NCBI GenBank assembly: GCA_036365515.1
Contig: CM070876.1
Location: 123,894,810 to 123,958,809, forward strand
DNA from: Torymus aiolomorphi
Lineage: Eukaryota > Arthropoda > Insecta > Hymenoptera > Torymidae
Direction: 5' to 3'
DNA length: 64,000 nucleotides
Positions within the stretch are counted from its first letter, which is position 1. The number at the start of each line of letters is the position of its first letter. Below, one piece after another: positions 13,901-23,830 of this stretch. The notes beneath the pieces are model-generated. The model was given only the letters and a program-made list of their open reading frames with translations. It had not been told where the DNA came from and made no database searches. A program made the translations under genes and the position numbers.

Positions 13901-15023
13901 GGATGGAACGGAAAAGGTATGTAAATTAAATAAAGCGTTGTATGGTTTGAGAGAGAGCCCAAGAGCTTGGTATGAGTGTCTTGATAATTATTTAAGTTCT
14001 TTAGGTTTTGTAAGAAGTAAACACGATTACTGTTTGTATACTTTAAAAGAAAAGGATGAGATTATTTATTTAATTATATTTGTGGATGATCTATTGATTT
14101 GTTGTAAGAATAGACAAAATTTGTATTACATAAAAAGTTTGTTAAAAGAAAGGTTTCAAATGAAAGATTTAGGTAAAGTAAGTACGTATTTAGGAATCAA
14201 TATTGAATATGACGAAAAGAAAAATGAAATGACATTAGATCAGGAAAAGTATATAGAATCATTAGCTAGAAAATATCAGATTGAACAAGCAAAATTGTAT
14301 GAGACTCCAATGGAGCAAAATTTAAAGCTAGAACCCGCTGAAGAGATAGATGAGAAAATAAAGTATAGAAATTTGATAGGAGCGCTTTTGTATATTAGCT
14401 CAGGAACGAGACTAGATATAAGTTATAGCGTAAATTATTTGAGTAGATTTCAGAATTGTTATGATGAGACACATTATAAATATGCTTTAAGAATTTTAAA
14501 ATATTTATATTTAACTAAAAGTTTAAAATTAAGATTTAAGAAAAACAATAATGTAGATATTCTTGAATGTCATGTAGATGCCGATTGGGCAGGAGACTGT
14601 GTAGACAGAAAGTCGACAACTGGATATATTGTTAAGTTGTATGGAAATGTAATATATTGGAAATCGAGGAAACAAGGAAGTGTAACTAAGTCTTCGACAG
14701 CTGCTGAATATATCGCACTGTCTGAAGCAGTAAGTGAAGTAATATTACTAAAAGACTTGTTAAGTGACTTTAAAGTAGAAATTAAGAAACCTGTAAATAT
14801 TTATGAAGACAATTCAGGCGCTGTTAGTATTGCGAAATTTGGTAATTTTACAAAGAAGTCAAAGTACATCGAAGTACATTATCATTTTGTAAATGAGAAT
14901 TATGTTAATGGGTTAATTGATATTGTTAAGGTCAGTACAGAGAAAAATGTTGCAGATATTTTGACAAAGGCTCTTGGACGAGTAAGGTTTGAAAACTTGA
15001 GAAGTTTATTGAATTTGATTTAA
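10920..15023 (+). CDS. gag-pol: Copia gag-pol polyprotein, 1367 aa, intact
   Basis: A single ORF encodes all activities of a Ty1/Copia element. In order: Gag helical domain (about residues 40-220); a CCHC zinc knuckle starting at Cys242 (C-x2-C-x4-H-x4-C), then an Arg/Gly/Gln-rich stretch; aspartic protease with D355-S-G; integrase zinc-binding His/Cys residues near 480-530; integrase core with D556, D619 and E655 (35 residues between the last two); Copia-type reverse transcriptase with FVDD at 1054-1057; and RNase H with ADWAGD around 1222. The start at 10920 follows a 135-base leader and gives a normal family length. No frameshift separates gag and pol. The gag part carries short ORF shadows on both strands that are not genes. 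Confidence 0.97.
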   Translation: MSVKKEPQEVESDKTSETESEEEFFDIENKEIKKEENMQEVKIPIFDGQEYSNWKKRILMYLKMKKCEVVVTRVKTEGDKVDWDEKDVQAINYIYSAISNKQMELISDKETAFEIMKKFDSTYLKESTALQIICRNKLEKMKLKDFSDSIEFFNEFEKSVNGLKEAGANVTEKEKMNYMLRTLPDSMSHIGDLIDVLKEEEQNVEYVKNKIKMAELKGKRESENSRSNAFTFEKRREDKRTCYVCGGVGHIQYDCPTKNNSGNRAPQQGGGRGSRAPQRGGGNGRGYTQQRGTSSNRRGRSGYRQHGRGARGSDNNSSGHQNTEKSEVLSTSVEIMSANKSNGKVNENKIDWILDSGCTDHVINNENYFNDAIVLKEPINVKVGDGRILKATKVGHVKSKFKTFNEETDIELENVFYVKDMDRNLMSFAKVTDKCKVVCIGDSAKIYNKNNKLIAIAWKKDRMYKMTSFIEKGRESNLTMKNEKMTLKEKWHRTLGHVNFNYLNTMCKNHILQGLSSEIESDYYKCATCIENKMHNIPFDNNRKRAKDILEIVHTDLNGPHNTVGYKGEKYFITFIYDFSKLAKIYAIKSKYEVYDKFIEYINLVENKTGKKIKKLRCDNGTEYLNKDMYKLCREKGIEIETCPPYVHELNGTAERYNRTIMDSTRCLLAESKIERRFWPEVVCAAAYLKNRTIANTLVRNKSPYEIFLNEKPDTKYLKLYGSKVFVRLPESKRNSKWDRKADLGTLIGYDVTGYRVLINNRVIVARHVDVIEEDVNCIGLNDSEKENLNSPSPITTLESSRRSKTNWETQAINDNDNENLENVENEVEEVPDLRRSQRTIKKPSRFDDNFVYSGCIYVNYCSADSPASFKEAIKSDESNFWVDTMNKEMNSLEKNKTWVLVEKPKNEKILDLKWIYTKKGENIYKARIVVRGYQQTDVLDDIYSPVAKTQTLKVLLLYCCQNGLLVEQMDVETAFLNGKVKSTVFVKQPEGYEDGTEKVCKLNKALYGLRESPRAWYECLDNYLSSLGFVRSKHDYCLYTLKEKDEIIYLIIFVDDLLICCKNRQNLYYIKSLLKERFQMKDLGKVSTYLGINIEYDEKKNEMTLDQEKYIESLARKYQIEQAKLYETPMEQNLKLEPAEEIDEKIKYRNLIGALLYISSGTRLDISYSVNYLSRFQNCYDETHYKYALRILKYLYLTKSLKLRFKKNNNVDILECHVDADWAGDCVDRKSTTGYIVKLYGNVIYWKSRKQGSVTKSSTAAEYIALSEAVSEVILLKDLLSDFKVEIKKPVNIYEDNSGAVSIAKFGNFTKKSKYIEVHYHFVNENYVNGLIDIVKVSTEKNVADILTKALGRVRFENLRSLLNLI

Positions 15024-15052
15024 AGAATATTGTAATTGCGAAAAAAAACATA

Positions 15053-15066
15053 AATGTAAGGAGGCG
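15053..15066 (+). other. Polypurine tract of the Copia element
   Basis: The purine-rich AAGGAGGCG lies immediately before the right LTR, where plus-strand DNA synthesis is primed in LTR retrotransposons. Confidence 0.7.
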
Positions 15067-15316
15067 TGTTAGAATATGTGTACATTTATGTTAACGTGTG
15101 AGATAGAGAGCGCATGCGTGGCGCCATCACGCGAGCAGAGCTGGAGAGCTAGCGAGAGCGAGCGGCCGAAGCGCTCACTCACTCGTTCGCCGTCCTCTGC
15201 CGAGAGCAGTTGTAATCAGAGAGAGAGAGAGCTGTACTGTAATTGAATAAAACGTTGTTGCTGTTAACCAGAGTGGGTTATTTGAAGAACCCTGCCTTTC
15301 ACATCTTAAATTAACA
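15067..15316 (+). repeat. Copia 3' LTR
   Basis: Direct repeat of 10537-10784 with TG...CA ends, followed by the GTTGT target duplication at 15317-15321. Confidence 0.95.
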
Positions 15317-15321
15317 GTTGT

Positions 15322-15867
15322 ACAATCATAAATGTCAGGTTTTAGGTTATAACCTAACCCTAAATTGACTGGTGTAACCAAATTTTCAACAACTGATCCT
15401 GTGTTTCTAAATGAATTATCACCTAACCTAATTGGCTGTGTGTTTCTGTTACTCGTGTAAACCACGTTTGTTGTTGCTGTTGTTTGTGTATTGGAATGTT
15501 GGGTTGTACTCATCTGGTTTAATTTTTGACGATACTGAGTCAGTTGTTCCTGGGGAGAGAGTCGCTCTGCCCGCAGTTCATCGATGGTACGCTGATGCTC
15601 GATTACTTCATCGTCGCGTACCCGTAACTCCATCGCGAGGTGTTTCTCCTCGGTGATGTGATGTTGGAGTCTCGCTTCAAGTTGTTCATGTCGTTGATGT
15701 TCAGCCTCACGTTCGGCTTCCAACTTTTCGAGTCGTTCTCGGTCAATATCCATTTGAGTTCTAGCCTCATTGAGTTCCAATAGAGTTTCACGAAGAAGAG
15801 TAGGCTGGGTTACACCGATCATCGGTGAGGCGTCAGCCACCGTCGATGAGTCATCTGTCATCATCAC
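15322..15867 (-). pseudogene. gag: Gypsy-type gag relic, N-terminal part
   Basis: The minus-strand frame starts at 15867 (three Met codons) and runs through an Asp/Ser-rich head, a long Glu/Arg/Leu coiled coil (about residues 25-105), and a Gln/Thr/Asn linker ending in a NLGLGYNLKPDIYDCT segment. The frame then enters the Copia LTR, so the last ~50 codons of the open frame (15316-15175) are Copia sequence read backwards and not part of this gene. The matching C-terminal part is at 9996-10536. Coiled coil followed by a Gag core is common in insect Gypsy elements. The gene is broken by the Copia insertion and at least one frameshift. Confidence 0.72.
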
Positions 15868-16170
15868 GTGCGCATCAGTTACCGATCGTGCGTCAGTCGT
15901 CGAGTGCGAGTCACCAGGTGAACTTAAATCGACCAGAATTGGATCAGAAATTGCAGGGTTAGTGTACCTGTTTGATCTTTATTTAAATTTTTAGTAGCAG
16001 TGATGGTATCGGTGTCGTTGATATTGACTGCAGCAGCAGCAACTTCGCCAGCAGCAGTAGCAGCCTCAGCAGCAGTTTATGTTCTGGTCTTTGTTCGAAA
16101 GGGTACATGTGGCGGTGTACGCGTCGTTTTCGCCGACTTGTTAAATCCGTCCATTTCTCCTCACAATCTT

Positions 16171-16184
16171 CGGACGAGCCCCCA
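16171..16184 (-). other. Primer-binding site, tRNA-Pro type, of the minus-strand Gypsy relic
   Basis: Read on the minus strand the bases are TGGGGGCTCGTCCG, complementary to the conserved 3' end of tRNA-Pro, a primer also used by several retroviruses. It lies about 300 bases upstream of the gag start at 15867 and three bases after an LTR-like end (minus strand TGTAACA at 16188-16194), as expected for the 5' end of this element. Confidence 0.75.
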
Positions 16185-16409
16185 AAATGTTACATTCACA
16201 CACACGTACAATAACAAATAATAATCATCATTATAAAAGAATAACATATAACTTTATTCAAGATCATAAACACGATTTGAAATCTTATTGATAACAAACT
16301 CTTGAGTCAATTAATAAAAACTGAAAACTAAATCGAGTCGAGAACAACAACAAACTTATCGTTTAGCAACGCTTTCGTTCTTATGTTCCATGATGGTAGA
16401 CGAACACAT

Positions 16410-16510
<101 letters not shown>

Positions 16511-16559
16511 CAAGCTTAAGATAGACGACAACCGGAAGTGTCGTAAGAGCTGCAAATCG

Positions 16560-16822
16560 GATATCTTAAAACCATGGAGAAAAGTTCGGAAAGGAAACAG
16601 CACACAAAAAATTCAGCTCTCTATATCTGTTGAACGAGATAATCTTTTTAAATAAAACCTTTTGATTTGAGTAGAGCAATAAAATGGCTTTCGATTAAGA
16701 GTGATACGTTATATAGTAAAAACTAACGCAATATATGTAAAAGCGCATTGAATTTTTCGTACTCCCATTAGGCTTCTTCTATACTTGCCTTCGGAGCGCT
16801 CCCGTGCTCCTTGATATTTAAA
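16560..16822 (+). repeat. Arm 1 of an inverted repeat pair (partner 20873-21130)
   Basis: The segment ending GGAGCGCTCCCGTGCTCCTTGAT matches the reverse complement of 20873-21130, including the words CTTAATCGAAAGCCATTT and AAAAAGATTATCTCGTTCAA with a few changes. Similarity starts sharply at the ATCAAGGAGC end in both copies. It is a dispersed repeat, perhaps two LTR fragments or two ends of one transposon 4.5 kb long. Confidence 0.8.
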
Positions 16823-16830
16823 AGAATTCT

Positions 16831-19160
16831 CAAAAATTACAAGATTAAAATTAAAATCTACAGGTTACTACAATAAATTTACTACCAAAAAAGTTTAAAA
16901 AGGGAGACAAAACATGGCCTATTAAAGAAACAAATATGAATGAATTTCAAAAGGTTCAGCATAATAAGAATTTTCAACGCTATTAAAATGAACAAAATAA
17001 TATCATATTCAATTATGGGAATTAAGCAAAGACAATATTATAACAAATAATAAAATAACATTTTTGTTTTAGGCTATGGACAACATACTCAAATTAACAT
17101 CTATCATAACCTCTTCTTATTTTTCCAAATTTAATACAGCAATAGAGAATTATAATTGCAGCTGAACTTTTCCATTTGAAGCAAACCATCCTACTTCTTG
17201 GTCAACTAGAATATAACCCTAAGGTGATCTAGATTTTACCAAATATACAATTTAAAATTATAGCCACTTATCCGTTTGTCTAAAATTGTTCGTATCAAAT
17301 TGTCAGAATTTTGTGAAAAGCAACTATATTTCCTAAGAAAGTTAATCATTTTATAAAAATGCGATCGGAATAATATAAGTTTGAATAATGAAATTCTAAG
17401 AAATTTTTACAAAGACAGCAAAAAGATTCATACATGAAAGATTTTAGAAGTAATGCTACGACTAACAATAACATCGTTGACAATTAAAAAAATATATATT
17501 GTTCTTTTCCTTTTTAACAACAGAAAACAAAAATATTGCGATTACATCTTAAAATACCTCAGTTTTTGTTTACTAATGAAACAAGCAAAAGTTTTATTTG
17601 TAAAAATTATGTATAATAGAATAATAGAAATATTTAATTAATTATTTAGTCACAAACTAGAAAACATTTCAGGGATCAATTTAATAACTAATTATTCTAT
17701 CTATAGCTTTGAATAAGAAATTATAGAACTAATCCAAAGGAAAAAGAAAATAAAACTATTCCTAAACCTTGCAACCCTAACAAACATAGATAAAAATAAT
17801 TTGACTGTAATTTTATACAAAATCGAGCTGTATTTGCCTTCAGAAAAATTGTTTGCACTTATAAAAGAAATTTTATGAATAGTTCAAGAACAAAAGAAAG
17901 AAATCAGGTAGCTATACTCACATTGCTAAGATCAAATCGAATATAACGTATTGGAAATGATCTGTTTCATCATATACTGACATGATCATCCTACAAGATA
18001 CACTATTCGGCACTGTATTGAGTAAAGCAATTTTCTACTCTAACGCACTGCATACTCTCTAATGCAAATATGTGAATGCTACTCATGCCAGAAAAAATCT
18101 TGAGTTCTAAAATGAACTTTTAAAATGGGTGAGATTTACAAAGAAAGGTAATACAATGATGCATAAGAACAATAACAAGTCAAAATTTAGCAAAATCACT
18201 CCAAACTATTAACCTTCTTTTTCACAAAAAAAAATACCTACATATAATTAAATTTTTCTTTTGGAAATAATTATAATTTTTCTCAATATACGGTTGAAAA
18301 ATATTTTTATAATGATAATATCAAAAACCCTTTAATGTTATTCTACTTAACCTGCAGGTGGCCGGCACATTTGTGAATGTGCCCAAGAAATTTTTTCTCT
18401 AGAAAAAGTTCCAAATAGACTAGTAATATGGCTCGACCTTGAGGTGTGATGCCAATCGGCATCACCCCGGCCGCCTGGAGGGTAAACAAAGAGGAAAAGT
18501 AATATATCTTTTGCCAAAATTCTCAGCAAGGAGGGAGGTGAATGATCACTTGAATCATTCCCTATATTTTTCCTCACCTTTTATTTACTACAAAATTATT
18601 TAATACACACATTATTTCTAAACTCAGTTAATCCATGACTTTATTTTATGTAAAAACAGCAAAACAAAATTTATTATACATTAGCGTAATAAAATAATTT
18701 AATTGTCGAAATGCGATGTTCAAACAAGATATATATCTCTATAGAAATTCTAATGCATAACGAATGCTATATTTATTACGTAACATTTAATTAATCGATT
18801 GTTATATAAAATTAAATTTATGTACGAATGAAGTAAGACTACTCGTTTATTCCATAGTGATCCACACTGTCATTTGAACACTAGGAAAAACCGGCACACA
18901 ACAAGCGATACAAAGAAAAACGGTAGGTTAAGTGTAGTCTAGTGTTAAGAACAAAAATACTTGATTTATTTTATAGAAATTTATAGACGATACGAAATTT
19001 TGTTTAAATTTATTGAATTTTTTCTTTTTATTATATGAATTTTTTACTATAGTTTTATATTATTTGAATTATTATTATTATTGAAAATTCTGTAAAAGAT
19101 AATTACTGATGGTTTAACTATTCCTATACCTGTTGAATCTCTGCGATATTCAACAGTCTA
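16831..19160. other. AT-rich sequence without recognised genes
   Basis: About 2.3 kb of AT-rich DNA with no long ORF and no repeat that I recognise. One GC-richer patch at 18350-18550 (GGCCGGCACA, CATCACCCCGGCC) stands out, but its frames are short. It could be host intergenic or intronic sequence or an old element. Confidence 0.6.
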
Positions 19161-19800
19161 AGGGGGGAGGTGTTACGTCCGGTGATGTATCCTTAAATTT
19201 AAATTTTATCCCAACACTTTCATCAGTAATTTTCTGACACACAAAACGATGTGTCTGTGAAATTCTAAAACGCTGCATTTTCAAATATGAGGCATCGTGC
19301 GTAGCAGGTCATCAAACTTGCGAAAGACAACGAATTATATTTTCTTTAGAATCAGCATTTCTCAATGCTACTGCCGAATTGTATACGAGTGACGACGATG
19401 GCGTTACCAAAGAAGATGATCTCGATTTACTGGTCACGATCATCTTTAACCTAATTATTTTGTATTATAAAAGAAGCGATGTATGTCGCGCACGTCAGTC
19501 ACGGTAACAACCGTAATACAGGTGAACTGGCGAGCTCCGTCTGCCCCAGACGACATACGAGGGCATAATTCATTATAACGGAGCAACAAATACACTAAAG
19601 TATACTAACATAAGCGGAATAATTATACGAGCGAATATACAGCGATAGCATATATTGTGAGGGAAGTTCAATTAACTAAAAATTATACATCGAAGAAATT
19701 GCAAGCAGCAACAATATTGGTAATTATACTTTTCCAAATAAAAGAAATTTCAAACCAAATATTATTCGTTATTTCCTTTATCCCGGACTTCACACAATAT
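19161..19800 (+). repeat. Possible polypurine tract and LTR of a decayed Gypsy element
   Basis: AGGGGGGAGG at 19161-19170 is directly followed by TGTTACGTCCGGTGATG, the classic arrangement of a polypurine tract and the start of a 3' LTR in insect Gypsy elements. The following ~600 bases have the mixed composition of an LTR, but I see no second copy, and the end is a guess. No pol-like coding sequence remains upstream. Confidence 0.42.
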
Positions 19801-20030
19801 TACTCAGAAATAATGTCGACAATAAAAAAATCTCACGACATTTTACATAAAATTATAAACGGAAACTATTCTTGACGATTTTTTGATTTATCGCATTATA
19901 TCCGAATAAGAAATTCTTTAGTATGTAAATTCACAAGTTCACACGAGGCAAAGTGCGTCATTGATATTCATGAAAACATATTCATAAACGTTCTTGCTTC
20001 TCTTGCTGAGAATAATTATCGTATTATATT

Positions 20031-20200
20031 AGTCGTTCTCACGACTGCCCGTCAGAAAAGTCATTTTCGACATACGAGTCGTTTTCACGACTACTCTTGC
20101 TGGAAATAGTTTTCGTATTTAAATCAGTCATTCTCACGACTACTCTTGCTGGAAATAGTTCACGTATATTTAAATCAGTTGTTTTCATGTCTATTATTTG
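20031..20200 (+). repeat. Tandem repeat, ~49 bp unit, about three copies
   Basis: The words CACGACTACTCTTGCTGGAA and AGTTTTCGTATTTAAATCAG repeat with a spacing of 49-51 bases and a few changes (for example at 20085 and 20134). A decayed partial copy precedes them. Confidence 0.8.
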
Positions 20201-20253
20201 GAGAAAACTGTTACTATCGGTGAATATCATGGAATCTTAAGAAACCGGGATTC

Positions 20254-20658
20254 ATGGGGATAGATAATCCATTCAATACCTCTCCTCATAAGGGTAAGAA
20301 TCTCCGACCAGTTTCGATAAACTTGCAGAAGTTCCTTCCAGTATACATACTTGGCATGAAAATATACTCTAGTTGCAGGAAACGTAAATCTGAGACAATT
20401 GATGTGAGTTCGAAACCTGAAGTATTAAACTCCAGTATTGATTCTCAATCAGAACAATCATATGCGAATGATGAATATGAAGCTCCAGAGCCTAGCAACA
20501 AGTCTTCTTCATCTAGAGAAAGAGAACTCCAGCAAATGCTAGACAAACTAAAGCAGAAGTTTTCTAGTTTACCATTGAATGATCCATTAGGGATCACGAT
20601 CTTCACTATAGTACCTGATAGGTGGAGTCTGGGTATGGTTTCGATAAGGTTCCGTTAG
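20254..20658 (+). pseudogene. N-terminal fragment of a transposase, same family as 21753-23563
   Basis: This 134-codon ORF begins with a Cys-containing head (SSCRKRKSE at about residue 45), an acidic Ser-rich linker, and a helical segment LDKLKQKFSSLPLNDPLG, then IVPDRWS. The ORF at 23129-23563 has the same order: VCLTCKFLIYNKRK, Ser-rich linker, then LRSKLSETKSKYERMLLLFLAPRFWS. I infer that both are heads of one transposase family and that this copy lost its catalytic part. It lies 650 bases outside the complete transposon and on the opposite strand. Confidence 0.55.
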
Positions 20659-20872
20659 GTTTGGGCCTCCTAGATGTTTTTCTATAGCTGATAATTACAG
20701 TATTTTAGAGAACAATCTACAATTTTCCATATTGTCAGCATAGAATTTGAGGCAGAAGCTATTCTGACCACTCTGTTCTCTAAACACGCTTTGTCTTGTA
20801 TAAATTCATGAATTTACAGATTTGGGAACTTTTCACTCGGAAACGATTCGACTGATCAAAAAATCATCAAAA

Positions 20873-21130
20873 ATCAAGGAGCGCGGGAGCGCTCCGAAAG
20901 CAAGTATAGAAGAAGCCTGAAGGAGCGACCCGTGCTACTTATACAGTGAAATGGGTGTGCGAGAAATTCAATGCGCCTATACACGTATTAAAATATTAAC
21001 ATGTACTCTTAATCGAAAGCCATTTCATTGCTCTACTCAAATCGAAAGGTTTCATTTAAAAAGATTGTCTCGTTCAAAAGATTTAGAGATCTGAATATTT
21101 TTATGTACGGTTTCATTTCCGAATTTTTCT
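20873..21130 (-). repeat. Arm 2 of an inverted repeat pair (partner 16560-16822)
   Basis: Inverted, roughly 85-90 per cent similar copy of 16560-16822, with a 20-30 base insertion near 20925. It contains the palindromic GGAGCGCGGGAGCGCTCC at 20879-20896. Confidence 0.8.
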
Positions 21131-21194
21131 CCATATTCTTCAGTATGCACAAAGTATAAATTTTTGTCCGACCGGTGCATAGTATAGCATTTTT

Positions 21195-21300
21195 GTCCGA
21201 CTGGAAATAGAGAAGATAGAGAGAGGGAGAGGGAGAGAGAGGGAAAGAGAGAAGAGCGAGAGAGAGAGGGATAGAGAGAGAAGAGTGAGAGGAGGAGAGA
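21195..21300. repeat. GA-rich low-complexity tract
   Basis: Irregular runs of GAGA, GGGA and AGAGAG next to the left end of the transposon at 21311. Confidence 0.9.
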
Positions 21301-21310
21301 ATCAGTATAT

Positions 21311-21682
21311 GAGGCGTTTCACGTCAGCTCTCCAGGCGCGGCGCGCGAGCGCGAAATCATGCTGTTTTCAGCTTGTGTTTGAAGGGCTAAGATTTATCTA
21401 AAAAAAATAATCCCCAAGTGATTTCGATGTATTTTTTCCTCAGCTTTCCGATGGTGCTATTAGTTTCTCAAAATTTTTCAATTCTAACCTCAAAAGAACA
21501 TAAAACGTGTTATATCTCAAAAACTATATTTTTAATATTTTTTTGACCTGTTAGATCGAAAGAGGAGGAAATTTTACATGGATATAGCCTTTTTCTACAT
21601 AGGAGTTTTTTGATTTTTTCGAGATATTATTCAAGAAATACAAGGCGCTCGGCCAGCCGCCGCGCGTGGCGTGCGTCACTAA
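21311..21682 (+). repeat. Left terminal inverted repeat
   Basis: Matches the reverse complement of 23831-24174 through GCGCGCGAGCGCGAAATC, the CAGCTTGTGTTTGAAGGGC word, and the inner AAGAAATACAAGGCGCTC word. The outer part is GC-rich, the middle very AT-rich. Confidence 0.92.
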
Positions 21683-21752
21683 AGAGTCGCTGTGCGATCG
21701 GAGCTGCTCCACTTAACATCATAACAATTTTTGTTCATAAGCTTTTAAATAT

Positions 21753-23563
21753 TCAAATCTTTTTAACATTTTTAGTCTTTTTTAATTTAGGAAATAAATC
21801 ATAGTTAGATGCTAAAGAAGTTTTTTTAAGTTGCAGAGTCTTTTCATCTATTGGAATAAAAGCGTGGTATTTCAAAGTACCTGGAATGGCTTTTGCTTTA
21901 TCGAAGCTAACTTTTAATTCCAAAGATTTTTTTTCATAAACTTCTTTGCTACTGTAGAAAATCTTTGTTTCTTTACTATAATTTTGTGCCCAATTATAAA
22001 GATCGTTGGCTGTAAGGATTTTGTGAGCTCCTGTAAGCTGTAAGCTAGCTCTACGGGCTCCTCTTTTTAAATTAGCCCCTATGCCATCGCAACCACTTTT
22101 GCCATGTGCAGTGGCAAAAAAATGCCATTCAGCTTTTATTTTAAAATCCTCTTCATGATGAAGAAGATTCTGAAAATTATTTTTATTTTTAAAATGCTGT
22201 GCTGCACCATCGGTTATATAATAAATTTTTTTTAGTTGATGATGACCTTTCAAATAGTTTAGAATAATTTTTTGATATTCATGTACGGAAACGGTATTAT
22301 GATTTAAATTGTCAGAAATAATAGCTACACTTTCATGTTTGAGATCATCGTTTTCTCTATAATACACTATAATTGTAAATATAGTGGCTTGATTATTATT
22401 CCAATGAAACGATTGAACTGAATTTTGAACAACAAAAGCGTAATTTTCAGCAAAATCAAAACTAATTACTATCTCTCCATCTTCAAGATTTTCTTTTAAA
22501 TTTCTGATAAACAGTGCTTATTGTTTAGCAAAAAAATCGTGCGTTTTTAATTTAATCAATTTGTCTTTCAATATTTCAAGAAAGCTAGAAACTTTTATCG
22601 TTTCAAATATTATTGAGCAGCGATCCGTTTGCTTCCATGAATCATATTTAATTTCTTGAATGCCATGATTTTTAAAACTTTTCATCATAATTTCTTGAAG
22701 ATTTGAAAAATTAGCTACGCAATCCAAACAGTTACCCAAGAAACATTTATCCGATGGTTGACTACAAACAATTTTATTTATACAATCTTTATAACTTTCT
22801 AAAGGTGAATCACTATTCTTTGTCAAATGTTTCAAATTAATTGCATCTAGCATAAGTTTGACATTTTCATGATGTACGCATACGCATACATTATGTGTGC
22901 CACTTGTTCCAGTCAACACACAATGTTTTGGTTTTAATTGTGTGAACTATGTATAGCCTATCTTAACATCCGGATATTCATTTTTAAATAAAATATAAAT
23001 TTCATTCAAATTACCTAGAAGTAATCTTTTTTGAACGTGTAAGCGTTCACCAGTAATTTGTTTTATTGAAATAAAATCTTTCGTTCCAGGCAATAATTTA
23101 CTGATATCGTCACGATCATAAAAGTTTTTTACCGTATTTTTGGTTTCATTACCGTCAAAATATTTCCATCAGTAGCTTCAGTTAGTATTGTTCTTGCTTC
23201 CCATTCCGTATAACCTAATCTTTCTATTAAATTTTTACGAGACCAAAATCTAGGGGCAAGGAAAAGTAATAACATTCTTTCATATTTTGACTTTGTCTCA
23301 GAAAGTTTACTTCTTAAATTTTCAAATATTGCCATGGCAGCTTTGTGGTCATCATCATCACAATCCGATTTAAGTCTTTTTGGTATCGGAGAAGATTCAC
23401 TCGATTTGCGTTTATTATAAATCAAAAATTTGCACGTAAGACAAACTTTCGCTCCATCTGGTATTGATGGAAATGATTGTGCTAATGATTTTGGTAAATT
23501 TGTTAACTCATTAGAGTGTTCATTCCTTCCTAAAGGATTCACACATTTTAATGAAAAACTCAT
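21753..23563 (-). pseudogene. Putative DDE-type transposase, broken into three frames
   Basis: Three minus-strand open pieces lie in order: 23563-23129 (head with CxxC and a helical domain ending LAPRFWSRKN), 22919-22518 (GTSGTHNVCVCVHHENVKLMLD, then paired Cys), and 22367-21753 (IISDNLNHNT, YYITDGAAQHFKNK, then EWHFFATAHGKSGCDGIGA). The Asp residues in ISDN and TDGA are candidate catalytic acids. This pattern is that of a widespread family of transposon proteins usually left unnamed in databases (often labelled cc8K15.2-like, from memory). The joins fail by single-base shifts, one in an A-run near 23131, and by a stop near 22945. The transposase is probably inactive. Family assignment is moderately sure, biochemical class is inferred. 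Confidence 0.68.
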
Positions 23564-23830
23564 GTTTGTTTAAAAAAAAAGATAAACCAATTGAAGGGGG
23601 ATAGCAGTAAGTTTGTCATGAAAGACAGATAAATCGCAGTATAGCACAATATAGTATAGATATTGAACGGTTTTCCAAAAAACCAATACTTCAACGCTAC
23701 AGATCACTCGTATATAAGCCCTACGTGCTGCATAATTACTTACCGGTATCTAAATGCAATTACTAGCCCTCTAGCGGTGGTTAAATAATTAATGAATGAA
23801 TGAATAAATGCCGCCGCGCGCCGATGCTGC

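Larger units (their letters stand above)
10537..15316 (+). mobile_element. Complete Ty1/Copia LTR retrotransposon, recently inserted
   Basis: A 4780 bp element with two nearly identical LTRs (248 and 250 bp, one substitution and one dinucleotide length change seen by eye), a 5 bp target duplication GTTGT, a primer-binding site right after the left LTR, one uninterrupted gag-pol ORF, and a purine tract before the right LTR. Such similarity of LTRs and the intact ORF indicate a young and possibly still competent copy. It lies in the opposite orientation inside an older Gypsy-type gag gene. Confidence 0.97.

Noticed and set aside
15175..15316. C-terminal 47 codons of the minus-strand ORF 15175-15867
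   Set aside because: They read backwards through the Copia LTR and are not part of the Gypsy gag.
15432..16221. Plus-strand ORFs opposite the Gypsy gag head
   Set aside because: Antisense shadows without recognisable motifs.
18347..18577. 76 aa minus-strand ORF as a host exon
   Set aside because: No motif, no splice sites that make sense, and no repeat or homology clue.
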